Shown piece after piece: positions 8,812-17,117 of a DNA stretch of 64,000 nt (positions are counted from its first letter, which is position 1; each line of letters starts with the position of its first letter). This DNA is from Akkermansia sp. (lineage in GTDB: Bacteria > Verrucomicrobiota > Verrucomicrobiia > Verrucomicrobiales > Akkermansiaceae), in assembly GCA_017521405.1 (NCBI GenBank), contig JAFXCP010000006.1:51602-115601 (forward strand), in the 5' to 3' direction. The notes beneath the pieces are model-generated. The model had not been told where the DNA came from, did not search any database, and saw only the letters and a program-made list of their open reading frames with translations. A program made the translations under genes and the position numbers.

Positions 8812-9754
8812 ATTTTGAGCTATGGGTAAACGATTCTCCGAAAATGCGACCAAAGACGGGACCATTAACAAAATCGGCCAGTTCTGCCACGCCGTAGCAG
8901 CCATTTGCCTGCCACTCCTGAAGGAGAGGAATTACTCTGTGTGCTACAAGGCGAGCCGTGGGTGCTGCTGTTCCCCAGCAGTCCGGCCAAGGCTGAGCCG
9001 GATTAGCGAAGTTTTCCAAAAGTTCGTGTCCTAGGTGACGAAGTTTCGGTGCTAAGGTACGGGCGGTCTGTTCATCACAGACGGAAGCCATACGGAATAA
9101 GAAACGCAGCAATTCTTGCTCCACCCTGCTCCCGCAGAAACGCTCCGGAAGCCCGCTGGGAGCACCTGCGACCAAATGGCGTACCGGGTTATCCAGAGTC
9201 ACACTCTTCGGTAGTACGGGGGTAACCAAATCGGCCGCTCCATCCTCTGCATCTAGTACTATTTCTTGTACTGCTAAACACGTCGATTCCTTATTTTGAA
9301 AGGATTGCTGCATGCTTATCTTCCATACAAGCATGATATGTTGCTGACGATGTATCTTTCCATTGGGCATGCGCAGGTGCGAGTGCCCCATATCGTAGAT
9401 ACCATACTGTGTGTGCGTGTGCCGGAGGGAGCTTTCCGCATGCAAAATCGGGGCTGCGCTGCCGATAATAAGTTTCTCTCCTTCAGTGGAAAAGTTCAAC
9501 GTCCACGCTGCTTTTCCCTTTAATCGGCGGAAGATATCCTCGTCTCCCACAAACACTGTTCTTGCCGGACTGTTTGCAAGATTCCAAGTGTAGTTAATTC
9601 GGAGAGGATGAGCCGGCTTTTTTTCTAAATATATCATTTGCACGGATGGAAACTGCACAGAATCTGCTTGCCATGCCGGTCTTAGCGCCACACACAAATA
9701 TGCTGTGGTAAAAAAGGCAAGAAGTACAGCAATGCGAGTAAACCATTTCCTCAT
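8810..9754 (-). CDS. Membrane-anchored or exported protein of unknown function
   Basis: Encodes 314 aa from the ATG at 9754. The N-terminus MRKWFTRIAVLLAFFTTAYL is a signal anchor or signal peptide. The rest shows no family I recognise: a beta-rich first half with several His residues (HTHTQYG, HSHLRM) and a helical C-terminal half with HLGHELLENF. The ATG at 9781 would lie upstream of the predicted transcription start, so it is rejected. It is divergent from hisC and followed at once by the acyltransferase pseudogene, which may once have been its partner. Confidence 0.7.
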   Translation of the reverse strand: MRKWFTRIAVLLAFFTTAYLCVALRPAWQADSVQFPSVQMIYLEKKPAHPLRINYTWNLANSPARTVFVGDEDIFRRLKGKAAWTLNFSTEGEKLIIGSAAPILHAESSLRHTHTQYGIYDMGHSHLRMPNGKIHRQQHIMLVWKISMQQSFQNKESTCLAVQEIVLDAEDGAADLVTPVLPKSVTLDNPVRHLVAGAPSGLPERFCGSRVEQELLRFLFRMASVCDEQTARTLAPKLRHLGHELLENFANPAQPWPDCWGTAAPTARLVAHRVIPLLQEWQANGCYGVAELADFVNGPVFGRIFGESFTHSSK

Positions 9755-9756
9755 CG

Positions 9757-9792
9757 TTGTTCTATTGTAAACCGGTGGCATGCCCGAATCAA
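9757..9792 (-). promoter_or_regulatory. Promoter of the 9754 gene, near-leaderless
   Basis: The minus strand shows TTGATT (9792-9787), a 17-base spacer and TACAAT (9769-9764). The expected start near 9757 leaves about three bases before the ATG at 9754. It is back to back with the hisC promoter. Confidence 0.65.
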
Positions 9793-9795
9793 GGC

Positions 9796-9830
9796 TTGAG
9801 TTCCGGCATGACAGGTATATAATGTTCCCA
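9796..9830 (+). promoter_or_regulatory. hisC promoter, short leader
   Basis: TTGAGT (9796-9801), a 16-base spacer and TATAAT (9818-9823). Transcription near 9830 gives a leader of about seven bases before the ATG at 9837. The ATG at 9822 lies inside the -10 element and cannot be used from this promoter. Confidence 0.75.
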
Positions 9831-9836
9831 TCTGCT

Positions 9837-10940
9837 ATGTGTCAGGACATTTCCTTCTACGCTAATTCCTTTGTGCAATCCCTCGTCGCTTATCGCCCCG
9901 GCAAACCTATTGCGGAAACTGCTCGGGAGTTGGGGTTAAACCCGGAGCAAATTATAAAGCTGGCTTCAAATGAAAACTCATTGGGTGCTTCTCCCAAAGC
10001 CATCGAGGCAATGCAGCGTGCTGTGGGCGGTGTGCATTTATACCCGGATGGGGCATCATACGCTCTGCGTAAACGATTAGCCGAGTTTCATGCAGTGGAA
10101 ATGGAGCAAACTGTGGCGGCGGCCGGCAGCAGTGAGTTAATAGAGCTGCTGGGGCATGCTTTCCTCTCCGAGGGGAAGGAGGTCATAGCTGCTCAATACA
10201 GCTTTGCCATGTATTCCATCGTGGCTCGTTTGTTGAATGCCCGTTATGTGGAAGTGCCTAATCGCGCGCGGTGGATTCACGACTTGGAGGCCATGCTGGC
10301 AGCCATCACCCCGCAGACTCGTCTGGTATTCATTACCAATCCCACCAACCCTGTGGGTTCTATGGTGGGGCAGCAGGAGCTGGATGACTTCATGAACCAT
10401 GTGCCTTCTCATGTGGTAGTTGCCATTGATGAGGCTTATATTGACTTTGCCGCAGAACAGCCTGATACCATTAAATATGTGCGGGAGGGGCGCAATGTGA
10501 TTGTTCTGCGTACTTTCTCGAAAGCGTATGGGCTGGCCGGTGTGCGCGTGGGCTATGGTATTACAACGCCCGCTATTGCGGAGCTTTTGCATAAGGCTCG
10601 TAGCCCCTTTAATGTGAATTTGGTGGCTCAGGTTGGCGCTCTGGCGGCACTGGAGGATAGGGAGCATCTGGCTGCTTCCGTGCATATGGTGGAGGTAGGT
10701 CGCCGTCTGTACGAAGAAACCTTTGCTGCGTGGGGCATGGAATATGTGCCGAGCCATACCAATTTCATTTTGGTAAATGTGGGCTGTGGCCGGGAAATTT
10801 ACCAGCGTGCTTTAGAACAGGGTGTTATTACCCGGCCTATGGATGCTTATGGCCTACCTCAATATATTCGCATTACCATTGGCACAGAAAAGGAAAATAC
10901 ACGCTGCTTGGAGGTGCTGGGTATGCTATTGGGTAAGTGA
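9837..10940 (+). CDS. hisC: Histidinol-phosphate aminotransferase
   Basis: PLP enzyme of class I/II aminotransferases converting imidazole-acetol phosphate and glutamate to histidinol phosphate in histidine synthesis. The 367-aa protein shows KLASNENSLGASPKA, YPDGASYALRKRLA, TNPTNPVGS, VAIDEAYIDFA, and the PLP lysine in RTFSKAYGLAGVRVGYG, all typical of HisC. The start is chosen from the promoter position. No other his genes are adjacent, so it may also serve related aromatic transaminations, as in other bacteria with isolated hisC. Confidence 0.95.
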   Translation: MCQDISFYANSFVQSLVAYRPGKPIAETARELGLNPEQIIKLASNENSLGASPKAIEAMQRAVGGVHLYPDGASYALRKRLAEFHAVEMEQTVAAAGSSELIELLGHAFLSEGKEVIAAQYSFAMYSIVARLLNARYVEVPNRARWIHDLEAMLAAITPQTRLVFITNPTNPVGSMVGQQELDDFMNHVPSHVVVAIDEAYIDFAAEQPDTIKYVREGRNVIVLRTFSKAYGLAGVRVGYGITTPAIAELLHKARSPFNVNLVAQVGALAALEDREHLAASVHMVEVGRRLYEETFAAWGMEYVPSHTNFILVNVGCGREIYQRALEQGVITRPMDAYGLPQYIRITIGTEKENTRCLEVLGMLLGK

Positions 10941-11043
10941 TACCCCTAGCTTTAAGTGGTTTTATATTCTCTGCCGTCCTCCTTTCATTGGTGTGTGTTG
11001 GCGCTTGAACGGAGAAATCTTCCAAAAAATAATCAATTTTTAC

Positions 11044-11072
11044 TTGACTCCGATACGCCTATTGTGTATACT
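11044..11072 (+). promoter_or_regulatory. tRNA-Cys promoter
   Basis: TTGACT (11044-11049), a 17-base spacer and TATACT (11067-11072), 20 bases upstream of the mature tRNA. The stretch 10941-11043 between hisC and this promoter shows nothing recognisable. Confidence 0.85.
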
Positions 11073-11091
11073 CCGTCCGCACACAGCACAA

Positions 11092-11165
11092 GGCGGGATA
11101 GCCAAGTGGCCTAAGGCAACGGTTTGCAAAACCGTCATTCGTGGGTTCAAATCCCACTCCCGCCT
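11092..11165 (+). tRNA. tRNA-Cys (GCA)
   Basis: A complete cloverleaf can be drawn: acceptor GGCGGGA/TCCCGCC (11092-11098 with 11158-11164), anticodon stem ACGGT/ACCGT around loop TTGCAAA with anticodon GCA at 11126-11128, and T arm GTGGG-TTCAAAT-CCCAC. Discriminator is U. CCA is not encoded. Confidence 0.97.
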
Positions 11166-11179
11166 CGAAAACAGAGAGC

Positions 11180-11215
11180 GCAATAGCAGGTGAGTATGCC
11201 TGTTATTGCGTTTTT
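11180..11215 (+). terminator. Terminator of tRNA-Cys transcript
   Basis: Stem GCAATAGCAGG (11180-11190) with CCTGTTATTGC (11199-11209), one G-U pair, eight-base loop, then a T-rich run. Confidence 0.85.
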
Positions 11216-11243
11216 CTTTTTTTGGGGAGGGCGTGGGGGCTGC

Positions 11244-11285
11244 AATATAAAAAGCGTGCAATCCGTATAGTGGATTGCCCGCTTT
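11244..11285 (-). terminator. Terminator of the glycosidase gene
   Basis: Inverted repeat 11251-11264 with 11272-11285 (14 positions, one mismatch), seven-base loop. On the minus strand it is followed by TTTTTATATT. Confidence 0.8.
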
Positions 11286-11306
11286 TGTTTCTGGCTCGAG
11301 GATTGA

Positions 11307-13865
11307 TTATAAGGAAACGCCTTCCATGGCTATTACCTCGAAGGGGTGGAGGGTAATGGCGATTTCCTGGTCGACATCGAGTGTTTTGTTCATTACGGAA
11401 AGAATGCGCTGGTCTTGGAAGGAGCTGCGGAGACGTATGGAACCCTTGATATAGGGCGGAATATCTAAGAGCTTACGCAGACTTGTTTGCATGGTTTTGG
11501 TGTGAGCCGAGGAGTTACGAAGGGAAAGGGTGCATTTTTCCCGATTCCATGAGGCCCAACCATAAATATCTCCATCCTTGCCGTCCCAAGGATTGCCGCC
11601 TACCCAGTGTACGTCTGCCAGTACATCGGCATTTCGGCGAATCCAAGAGATACAGTTAGCCAATTCATCCCAGAGGAGTCCTCCTTGTTGATCCATGAGG
11701 TCAGAATCAACATAGATTTCCTGAAGCCCGGAGCCACAGGTGAATGCTGCACGCATTTCTTTGATACAGTTGGTCGGTGCTTTGCTCATAACCTGAGGCG
11801 GTCCGTTCTTGGTAATCATGGTGCCATGGGTCATGATGGAGTTGATGGGCATGAGCGGGGCACCTGTGACGAATACCTCATGTACAAGGCGGTCGCGGTA
11901 GGTAATCCATTTGTCTCGGGGGTCGCCCATGTTGCCGGCCATGCCAAAGTCATCTTCTTGGCGCCACACGGAGTCCGCATGCAGGAACCAGAAGGGACTG
12001 GCCCACGTGCCGACGGATGTGTTGATAAAGATGTCGGGGCGGCTCTTTCGCAATGTTTTCAACACGCGAAGAATGCCTTCCGCATCTTCCAGAACTCCGG
12101 GGCCTTTAGCATGAAACTTCGTGGAAATGCCGTCAAATTTGAAGTATCGCATGTCGTACTGCTGTACCATGTAGCGGCAGCGGTCAAGGAAAGCTTCAAA
12201 GTATTCCGGGTTAGAAAGCTCAAAATTGCTGATTTGGTTATTCGGGTGAGTTTTGTTCCAATACCGGATACGCTGCCGTTTGGAGGAACCATAGCCACCT
12301 ACTGGCCCAAGCCAAGTGCCGATGCCGGCGTTCATGCCGACAGCCACTTTGTTGAGTTCGGTGAATCCCTGCGGGAAACCGGCATGGAAGTCCCAGAGGC
12401 TGTTAAAATCGTCCCAACCATCATCGATGATGAATCCATCAATGCAGACTCCGCGTTTGCGGAACATTTCCTGCTCCCAGTGGCGAATGATATCCAGCGA
12501 GATTTTTTCCGTGGTGCGCTTGAGCGGATCCTGATTATCGTGCCGAATGATGCCCACCTCGTACCAATCGTTGTAATGGGCGAAGATGCGGTAGGGAACA
12601 GGTTTTTCTCTCTCCAAGTAGCAGAGGAAGGAACGTCTTTCTTGTTGCGGGGCAAAGAGACCGATGACGGAACTGACCTCCCAAGTCTCATTCGGTTGAA
12701 GGGCCGTTTTTCTCACCCATGTGCCGCGAACGAGGTTTTCCGGCAGTGCCTGTACATTCTCCTGTGCATATCCAAGCCCAAGGGAAAGGCCTATACGACC
12801 ACTGCTTGTGATGCTTTCTGTTTTGGTTTCCACCCAGTATCGAAGGTGGTAAGTGCCTTTTTCCGGGACAGAGATGCTGTATGTGTTGTTTGCAGTGCTG
12901 GTGCCGGCATATCCGGGGTGGATATCCTCACTAATGACCTGACCGGAGGGGGTAACAAGCTGTACTCCAACGATGTTGAGCCGATGATTGCCTTTTTCGT
13001 ACTTAAAATGGATATGGCATGTGCCCCCTTCTGTGAACATGACATTGCCTTCCGCCATGCGCAGGTGTTGCACCACCGGTCCTTTTCTGGCATTGTAGAT
13101 GTCTCCGTAAACAGCTTGGAAGCTCTCCGGCACGGCAAAGACATGACCAAACATGCCGGGCGTCCAAGACTCCGGGCTCCATGCATCTTCGGAATCGTTC
13201 GGAGCATTGCCCACTGTCATGACGGACATTGGCGTTTCCAATCCTAAGAAAAGATTTTTTGTTACGGCTACCGTGCCGTGGGTTGTGTTGCCGGAAATCG
13301 TGGGGAAGCCTTCGGGTTCTGCCGTGCGAACATCCAATGGAGTGATGGTGGCAAAGGATACGGGTTTTGCGGTGGAGATTTCAAGAGCTTGCCGGATATA
13401 GTGAGAGCCATCTCGCAGGATGGCTTTCCACACCACGGAGAAAGAGCCATCGGGGGCGGCAAAGGTGGCACTAATGGCTTTGCCTTCACATTGGTCTGCT
13501 ACGCGCAAGGAGTCCCTATTTGCTTCCAGATTCTTTACCTCCGGGGCGGAGGTGAGTACCATATCCGAAGAGGTAAGCTGCTGCCCATAAGCCAAATTAA
13601 TGGTGAATACGGCTCCCCCCCCGGCATCCAAAAGAGGAGTCCCATCTTTTGCCTTCATGCCTTGGAAGGTGACTCCGCCGGTGGGGCTTTGTCTGAACTC
13701 GGCACTGAAGAGCTGGTTAGAGAGAGTAAAATCGCACCCGCCATCAGCACTGGTGCTGATGTGTGCCTGAGCTTTGCCGGGATTCGTTCCCGGATATTCT
13801 ACCGCAGAGAGAGGAAGCGCGGAAAGGAGTGCCGTAAGAGAGAGAATGTAAGGTGTGCATTTCAT
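11307..13865 (-). CDS. Secreted clan GH-D glycoside hydrolase (alpha-galactosidase-like)
   Basis: The 852-aa protein starts with a cleavable signal peptide (MKCTPYILSLTALLSALPLSA) and an N-terminal beta-sandwich region to about residue 430. A (beta/alpha)8 domain of GH27/GH36 type follows. Visible clan features are HYNDWYEVG, GVCIDGFIIDDGWDD, the probable nucleophile Asp in YFKFDGIS, and a candidate acid in WRQEDDFGMAG. The C-terminal part is a small beta domain. Overall resemblance is to GH36-like proteins of gut Bacteroidota and Verrucomicrobiota, but the exact substrate (alpha-galactoside, alpha-GalNAc or other) cannot be read from the sequence. It is monocistronic with its own promoter and terminator. 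Confidence 0.8.
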   Translation of the reverse strand: MKCTPYILSLTALLSALPLSAVEYPGTNPGKAQAHISTSADGGCDFTLSNQLFSAEFRQSPTGGVTFQGMKAKDGTPLLDAGGGAVFTINLAYGQQLTSSDMVLTSAPEVKNLEANRDSLRVADQCEGKAISATFAAPDGSFSVVWKAILRDGSHYIRQALEISTAKPVSFATITPLDVRTAEPEGFPTISGNTTHGTVAVTKNLFLGLETPMSVMTVGNAPNDSEDAWSPESWTPGMFGHVFAVPESFQAVYGDIYNARKGPVVQHLRMAEGNVMFTEGGTCHIHFKYEKGNHRLNIVGVQLVTPSGQVISEDIHPGYAGTSTANNTYSISVPEKGTYHLRYWVETKTESITSSGRIGLSLGLGYAQENVQALPENLVRGTWVRKTALQPNETWEVSSVIGLFAPQQERRSFLCYLEREKPVPYRIFAHYNDWYEVGIIRHDNQDPLKRTTEKISLDIIRHWEQEMFRKRGVCIDGFIIDDGWDDFNSLWDFHAGFPQGFTELNKVAVGMNAGIGTWLGPVGGYGSSKRQRIRYWNKTHPNNQISNFELSNPEYFEAFLDRCRYMVQQYDMRYFKFDGISTKFHAKGPGVLEDAEGILRVLKTLRKSRPDIFINTSVGTWASPFWFLHADSVWRQEDDFGMAGNMGDPRDKWITYRDRLVHEVFVTGAPLMPINSIMTHGTMITKNGPPQVMSKAPTNCIKEMRAAFTCGSGLQEIYVDSDLMDQQGGLLWDELANCISWIRRNADVLADVHWVGGNPWDGKDGDIYGWASWNREKCTLSLRNSSAHTKTMQTSLRKLLDIPPYIKGSIRLRSSFQDQRILSVMNKTLDVDQEIAITLHPFEVIAMEGVSL

Positions 13866-13889
13866 AGCAAAAGGGAAATAGCTTTTGGT

Positions 13890-13919
13890 ATGCTATCATA
13901 TTCCGCAGCATGATGTCAA
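13890..13919 (-). promoter_or_regulatory. Promoter of the glycosidase gene
   Basis: TTGACA (13919-13914), an 18-base spacer and TAGCAT (13895-13890) on the minus strand, about 25 bases before the ATG at 13865. Confidence 0.6.
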
Positions 13920-13984
13920 ATTATGTTTTGTTTTGCACGGGGCGGAAGTGCCCACATATGTCAAGGTGCGGGCAGGGTTTAACA

Positions 13985-14013
13985 TTGACAGAAAGGGGTG
14001 TTTGCGGTATGGT
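13985..14013 (+). promoter_or_regulatory. Promoter of the RlmI-like gene, near-leaderless
   Basis: TTGACA (13985-13990), a 17-base spacer and TATGGT (14008-14013). Transcription near 14020 leaves about three bases before the ATG at 14024. Confidence 0.65.
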
Positions 14014-14023
14014 GGATGCCGTT

Positions 14024-15208
14024 ATGGCAGGCCTTATTATCGCACCGAAAGCGAGAATTTTTCACGGACACGATTGGGTGTATGGAACAGAAGTGCGAAC
14101 GGTTTTCGGTAATCCGAAACCCGGGGATGTGGTGCTGTTGAAGGACCAGCGGGATCGCTATTTGGGTTCCGCTATGTATAATCCGCATTCGCAGATTGTG
14201 GCACGGCGCTTTTCTCGCCGCAAGCAGGATTTGGACCGCGATTTCTTTGCACGTCGTATTTCTCAGGCTTTGGCATTGAGAGAACGCTATTTGCCGGGGG
14301 AAGAGTTGCTGCGCGTTGTATGGAGCGAGAGCGATGGCCTGCCCGGGTTGATTGTGGACCGCTATCGGGATGTACTTGTGGTGCAGACGCTCACGATGGC
14401 GATGTACCAGCGTTTGGGGCTTATTCGGGATATTTTGGGGGATTTGTTCCGGCCTCGCAGCATTATAGTTCGGAATGATTCACCTATGCTTCTTGCAGAG
14501 GGAATTGAGCCGGAGACCTATGTGGCCTATGGTGAACAACCCGAGCCGTTTGTGGCAGAGGGCCGCGGACTGAAATTTCTGGTGGATTTGGCCACAGGGC
14601 AGAAAACAGGTTTGTATTTGGACCAGCTCCAGAATTATCAGGAAGTGGCTCGCTTTGCTCGTGGCCGCCGGGTTCTGGATTGTTTCTGTAACCAAGGGGG
14701 CTTTGCGTTGGCCTGCGCTAAGGCCGGAGCTGCCGGCGTAACAGCGGTGGATATTTCCGGAGAGGCGATTGCTTCCGTGCGCCGCAATGCAGAGTTGAAT
14801 GGTGTGCAGGTGGAGGCAGTGGAAGAAAATGCCTTCGATTTCCTGAAACGGGAGAGCGATAAGGTTCGCAATGGCGCAGACCCCCAATGGGATATGATTA
14901 TTCTGGATCCCCCCAGTTTTACCCGCAATAAGAAGAGCTTGGCCGGAGCTTTGCGCGGCTACAAGGAAATTCATCTGCGTGCTATGCAAATGCTGCCGGT
15001 GGGAGGGGTATTGTCCACGTTCAGCTGCTCACACCATATCAATTCGGATGTGTTCCGGCGCACAATTGGGGAGGCAGCCGTGGATGGACACAGCACGCTG
15101 CGTTTAGTGCAAACCCATGGACAGAGCCCGGATCACCCCATTCTTCTCAATATCCCTGAGACAGAATACCTAAAGGGCTTTACCTTTGAAATGGTTCCCG
15201 GACGATAA
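14024..15208 (+). CDS. Class I rRNA large-subunit methyltransferase, RlmI family
   Basis: SAM-dependent methyltransferase of the RlmI/YccW type, which makes m5C in 23S rRNA. From the chosen ATG the protein has 394 aa, close to E. coli RlmI (396). An N-terminal PUA-like domain (GHDWVYGTEV, GDVVLLKDQRDRYLGSAMYNP) precedes the catalytic domain, with SAM motif VLDCFCNQGGFALACA, the acidic TAVDIS, catalytic IILDPPSF and late motif STFSCSHH. The start at 14024 fits both length and promoter. Upstream starts at 13910 or 14009 would give unrelated N-termini. A paralogue is at 26187. The target nucleotide is inferred only from the family. Confidence 0.88.
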   Translation: MAGLIIAPKARIFHGHDWVYGTEVRTVFGNPKPGDVVLLKDQRDRYLGSAMYNPHSQIVARRFSRRKQDLDRDFFARRISQALALRERYLPGEELLRVVWSESDGLPGLIVDRYRDVLVVQTLTMAMYQRLGLIRDILGDLFRPRSIIVRNDSPMLLAEGIEPETYVAYGEQPEPFVAEGRGLKFLVDLATGQKTGLYLDQLQNYQEVARFARGRRVLDCFCNQGGFALACAKAGAAGVTAVDISGEAIASVRRNAELNGVQVEAVEENAFDFLKRESDKVRNGADPQWDMIILDPPSFTRNKKSLAGALRGYKEIHLRAMQMLPVGGVLSTFSCSHHINSDVFRRTIGEAAVDGHSTLRLVQTHGQSPDHPILLNIPETEYLKGFTFEMVPGR

Positions 15209-15218
15209 GAATTTCAGG

Positions 15219-17117
15219 ATGCATCGATTATTTTCCATTGCTGCATTGCTATCCCTTGCACCTTTGCCGGCGGAGCCTCTGCCGGATAGTGGCGATGTGG
15301 CTTTGCCGCCCCAAGCAACTGCAGCGGCTCCTGTGCCGAATGCATCGGAGGTGGTGGTGCTGGGGTATGGCCACTTTGCTGCTTCGGCAGGGATGAGGGG
15401 AGTCAGCGCGGCTGCGTTTGAGGCTCAAATGCAGTATTTGAGGGAGCAGGGGCTCATTCCTGTGGCTCCTGCGGATATGGTGGCATGGCTGGAGAATCGC
15501 GGCACGCTACCGCAGCGCAGCGTGTTGATTACTTTGGATGTGGCTGATTCCGCAGCCTATACAGTAGCCTTTCCCATTTTGAAAAAATATGGGTATCCTT
15601 TTCTTATTTTTGCAGATGGGGGCAACTTTGAGGCGGATGGGCACAGCCTTGGTATTAAGGAACTGAAGGAAATGCAGTTGGCCGGGGGAAGTGTGGGCAG
15701 CCGTACTCTCACATGCCCCGCTGCGGAAGTTTGGAAAAAAGCAGCGGAGCAGGGGACGGAGGCTTCCGTGAAATTGGCAGAAAAGGAGCTGGGTGTATCC
15801 GCCCAACGAATTACGGCTGCTCTGGGCGAATGTGAATATTTTTCTTTTCCCCATGGATATGCGGATACTACTATGCTGGAAAATTTACCCGTGTATGGAT
15901 ACTCCGTTGCCTTCAGTTGTTACGGAGCGCGGGTGCATGGGCATTCCGCTCCTTTAATGCTGCCCCGTTACATGGTGCCGGATATGCCCTCTTTTGCAGC
16001 GGCTTTAGGAAATGGGCAAGCGCAGGAAACGGCTCGAATTTTGCATAGAGTACGAGATATGGCGGCGGCATTACTCCCCATGCCCCCGAAGGACGAGGAA
16101 CTTCCTTCCGGACCGGATGAAACCGCAGCTCAGGCGGAGCTGCCCGGCGGAGAGGTTGTTTCCTTGCATCAGGTGCTCCCTCCCCCCCAATTGTCTGTAA
16201 GCTCTGAGGATTTAGCTCCCCGCCCGGTATGTACGCTCCCGGCTGCGGGTACGCTGGAACGCCGCACTCCGGCATCGGACTGGGTGAGCCGTTCCTTCAG
16301 CCGACCTCTTGTCCCGAGGGAAAAAACACGAGTGGCTGTTTTGGGGTATCACGATTTTAGTAATACTAAGCCCGTGAGCGAGATGCGCATGCGGACGGCG
16401 GAGTTTTGCCAGCAGATGCAGTATATTCAGGATGCCGGGTTAACGGTGATTACCATGCAGGATTTCTTAGAGTGGCGGCATGGTACTCGTTGTTTGCCGG
16501 AACGCTGCGTATTGATTACGATTGATGATGGGTGGAAAAGCGTTTATACCGATGCTTATCCCATATTAAAAGCATATGGGTATCCATTTACACTTTTTTT
16601 GTATACCAGCTATATTCAGGTAAGGGGGCATTCGCTAACGCAGGCTCAAATCCGAGAGATGATGGAACATGGTGCCACAATAGGTAGCCATTCCACCACG
16701 CATTACTATCCCAGCCAGTGGAAGCGCTATGCACAGGATTCCCCGGAGTATGCCGCCCAAGTACAGCAGGAATTGCCGGATTCGTTTGCTCGTTTAAGGC
16801 AGCTTTTCGGCGCATGCTCCACCTATTGCTATCCGGGGGGATACCACACGCCTCCCATGTTGGAGAGTTTGCGAGCCATGGGGATTCAGGCTGCATTTAC
16901 TGTGCTGGAATCCAAGGTGAATTGCGAGGAGCCCCCCCTGTTGGTACACCGTTACATGGTTTTCGGCACGGATCCCCGCATTTTCCGCAGAGCTGTTAAT
17001 TTTGATGGTGTGCCCGGGGTGAAACCAACAGCTCAGGGCATTACGGAGGCTAGGGCACGAGCTCGGGCTTTCTACCCTGCCGCATTCGAGACTTTAACGA
17101 AGCCACAAAAACCATGA
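15219..17117 (+). CDS. Exported protein with two polysaccharide deacetylase domains, the first degenerate
   Basis: The 632-aa protein has a signal peptide (MHRLFSIAALLSLAPLPA) and two homologous NodB domains. Both begin with VLGYGHF or VLGYHDF and carry YPFLIF or YPFTLF. Domain 2 keeps the catalytic and metal residues: DD in LITIDDGW (residues 436-437) and two His in GSHSTTH (491, 495). Domain 1 has LITLDVAD at the first motif and GSRTLTC at the second, so the second Asp and both His are gone. A Pro-rich linker joins them. It overlaps cstA by four bases (ATGA). A role in remodelling peptidoglycan or surface glycan is likely; the substrate is unknown. Confidence 0.88.
   Translation: MHRLFSIAALLSLAPLPAEPLPDSGDVALPPQATAAAPVPNASEVVVLGYGHFAASAGMRGVSAAAFEAQMQYLREQGLIPVAPADMVAWLENRGTLPQRSVLITLDVADSAAYTVAFPILKKYGYPFLIFADGGNFEADGHSLGIKELKEMQLAGGSVGSRTLTCPAAEVWKKAAEQGTEASVKLAEKELGVSAQRITAALGECEYFSFPHGYADTTMLENLPVYGYSVAFSCYGARVHGHSAPLMLPRYMVPDMPSFAAALGNGQAQETARILHRVRDMAAALLPMPPKDEELPSGPDETAAQAELPGGEVVSLHQVLPPPQLSVSSEDLAPRPVCTLPAAGTLERRTPASDWVSRSFSRPLVPREKTRVAVLGYHDFSNTKPVSEMRMRTAEFCQQMQYIQDAGLTVITMQDFLEWRHGTRCLPERCVLITIDDGWKSVYTDAYPILKAYGYPFTLFLYTSYIQVRGHSLTQAQIREMMEHGATIGSHSTTHYYPSQWKRYAQDSPEYAAQVQQELPDSFARLRQLFGACSTYCYPGGYHTPPMLESLRAMGIQAAFTVLESKVNCEEPPLLVHRYMVFGTDPRIFRRAVNFDGVPGVKPTAQGITEARARARAFYPAAFETLTKPQKP

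Noticed and set aside
11607-13247. Plus-strand open frame of 546 codons inside the glycosidase gene
   Set aside because: It is antisense to a well-supported gene with signal peptide and clan GH-D motifs. Its translation has no family pattern, no start signal and a composition expected from a mirror frame.
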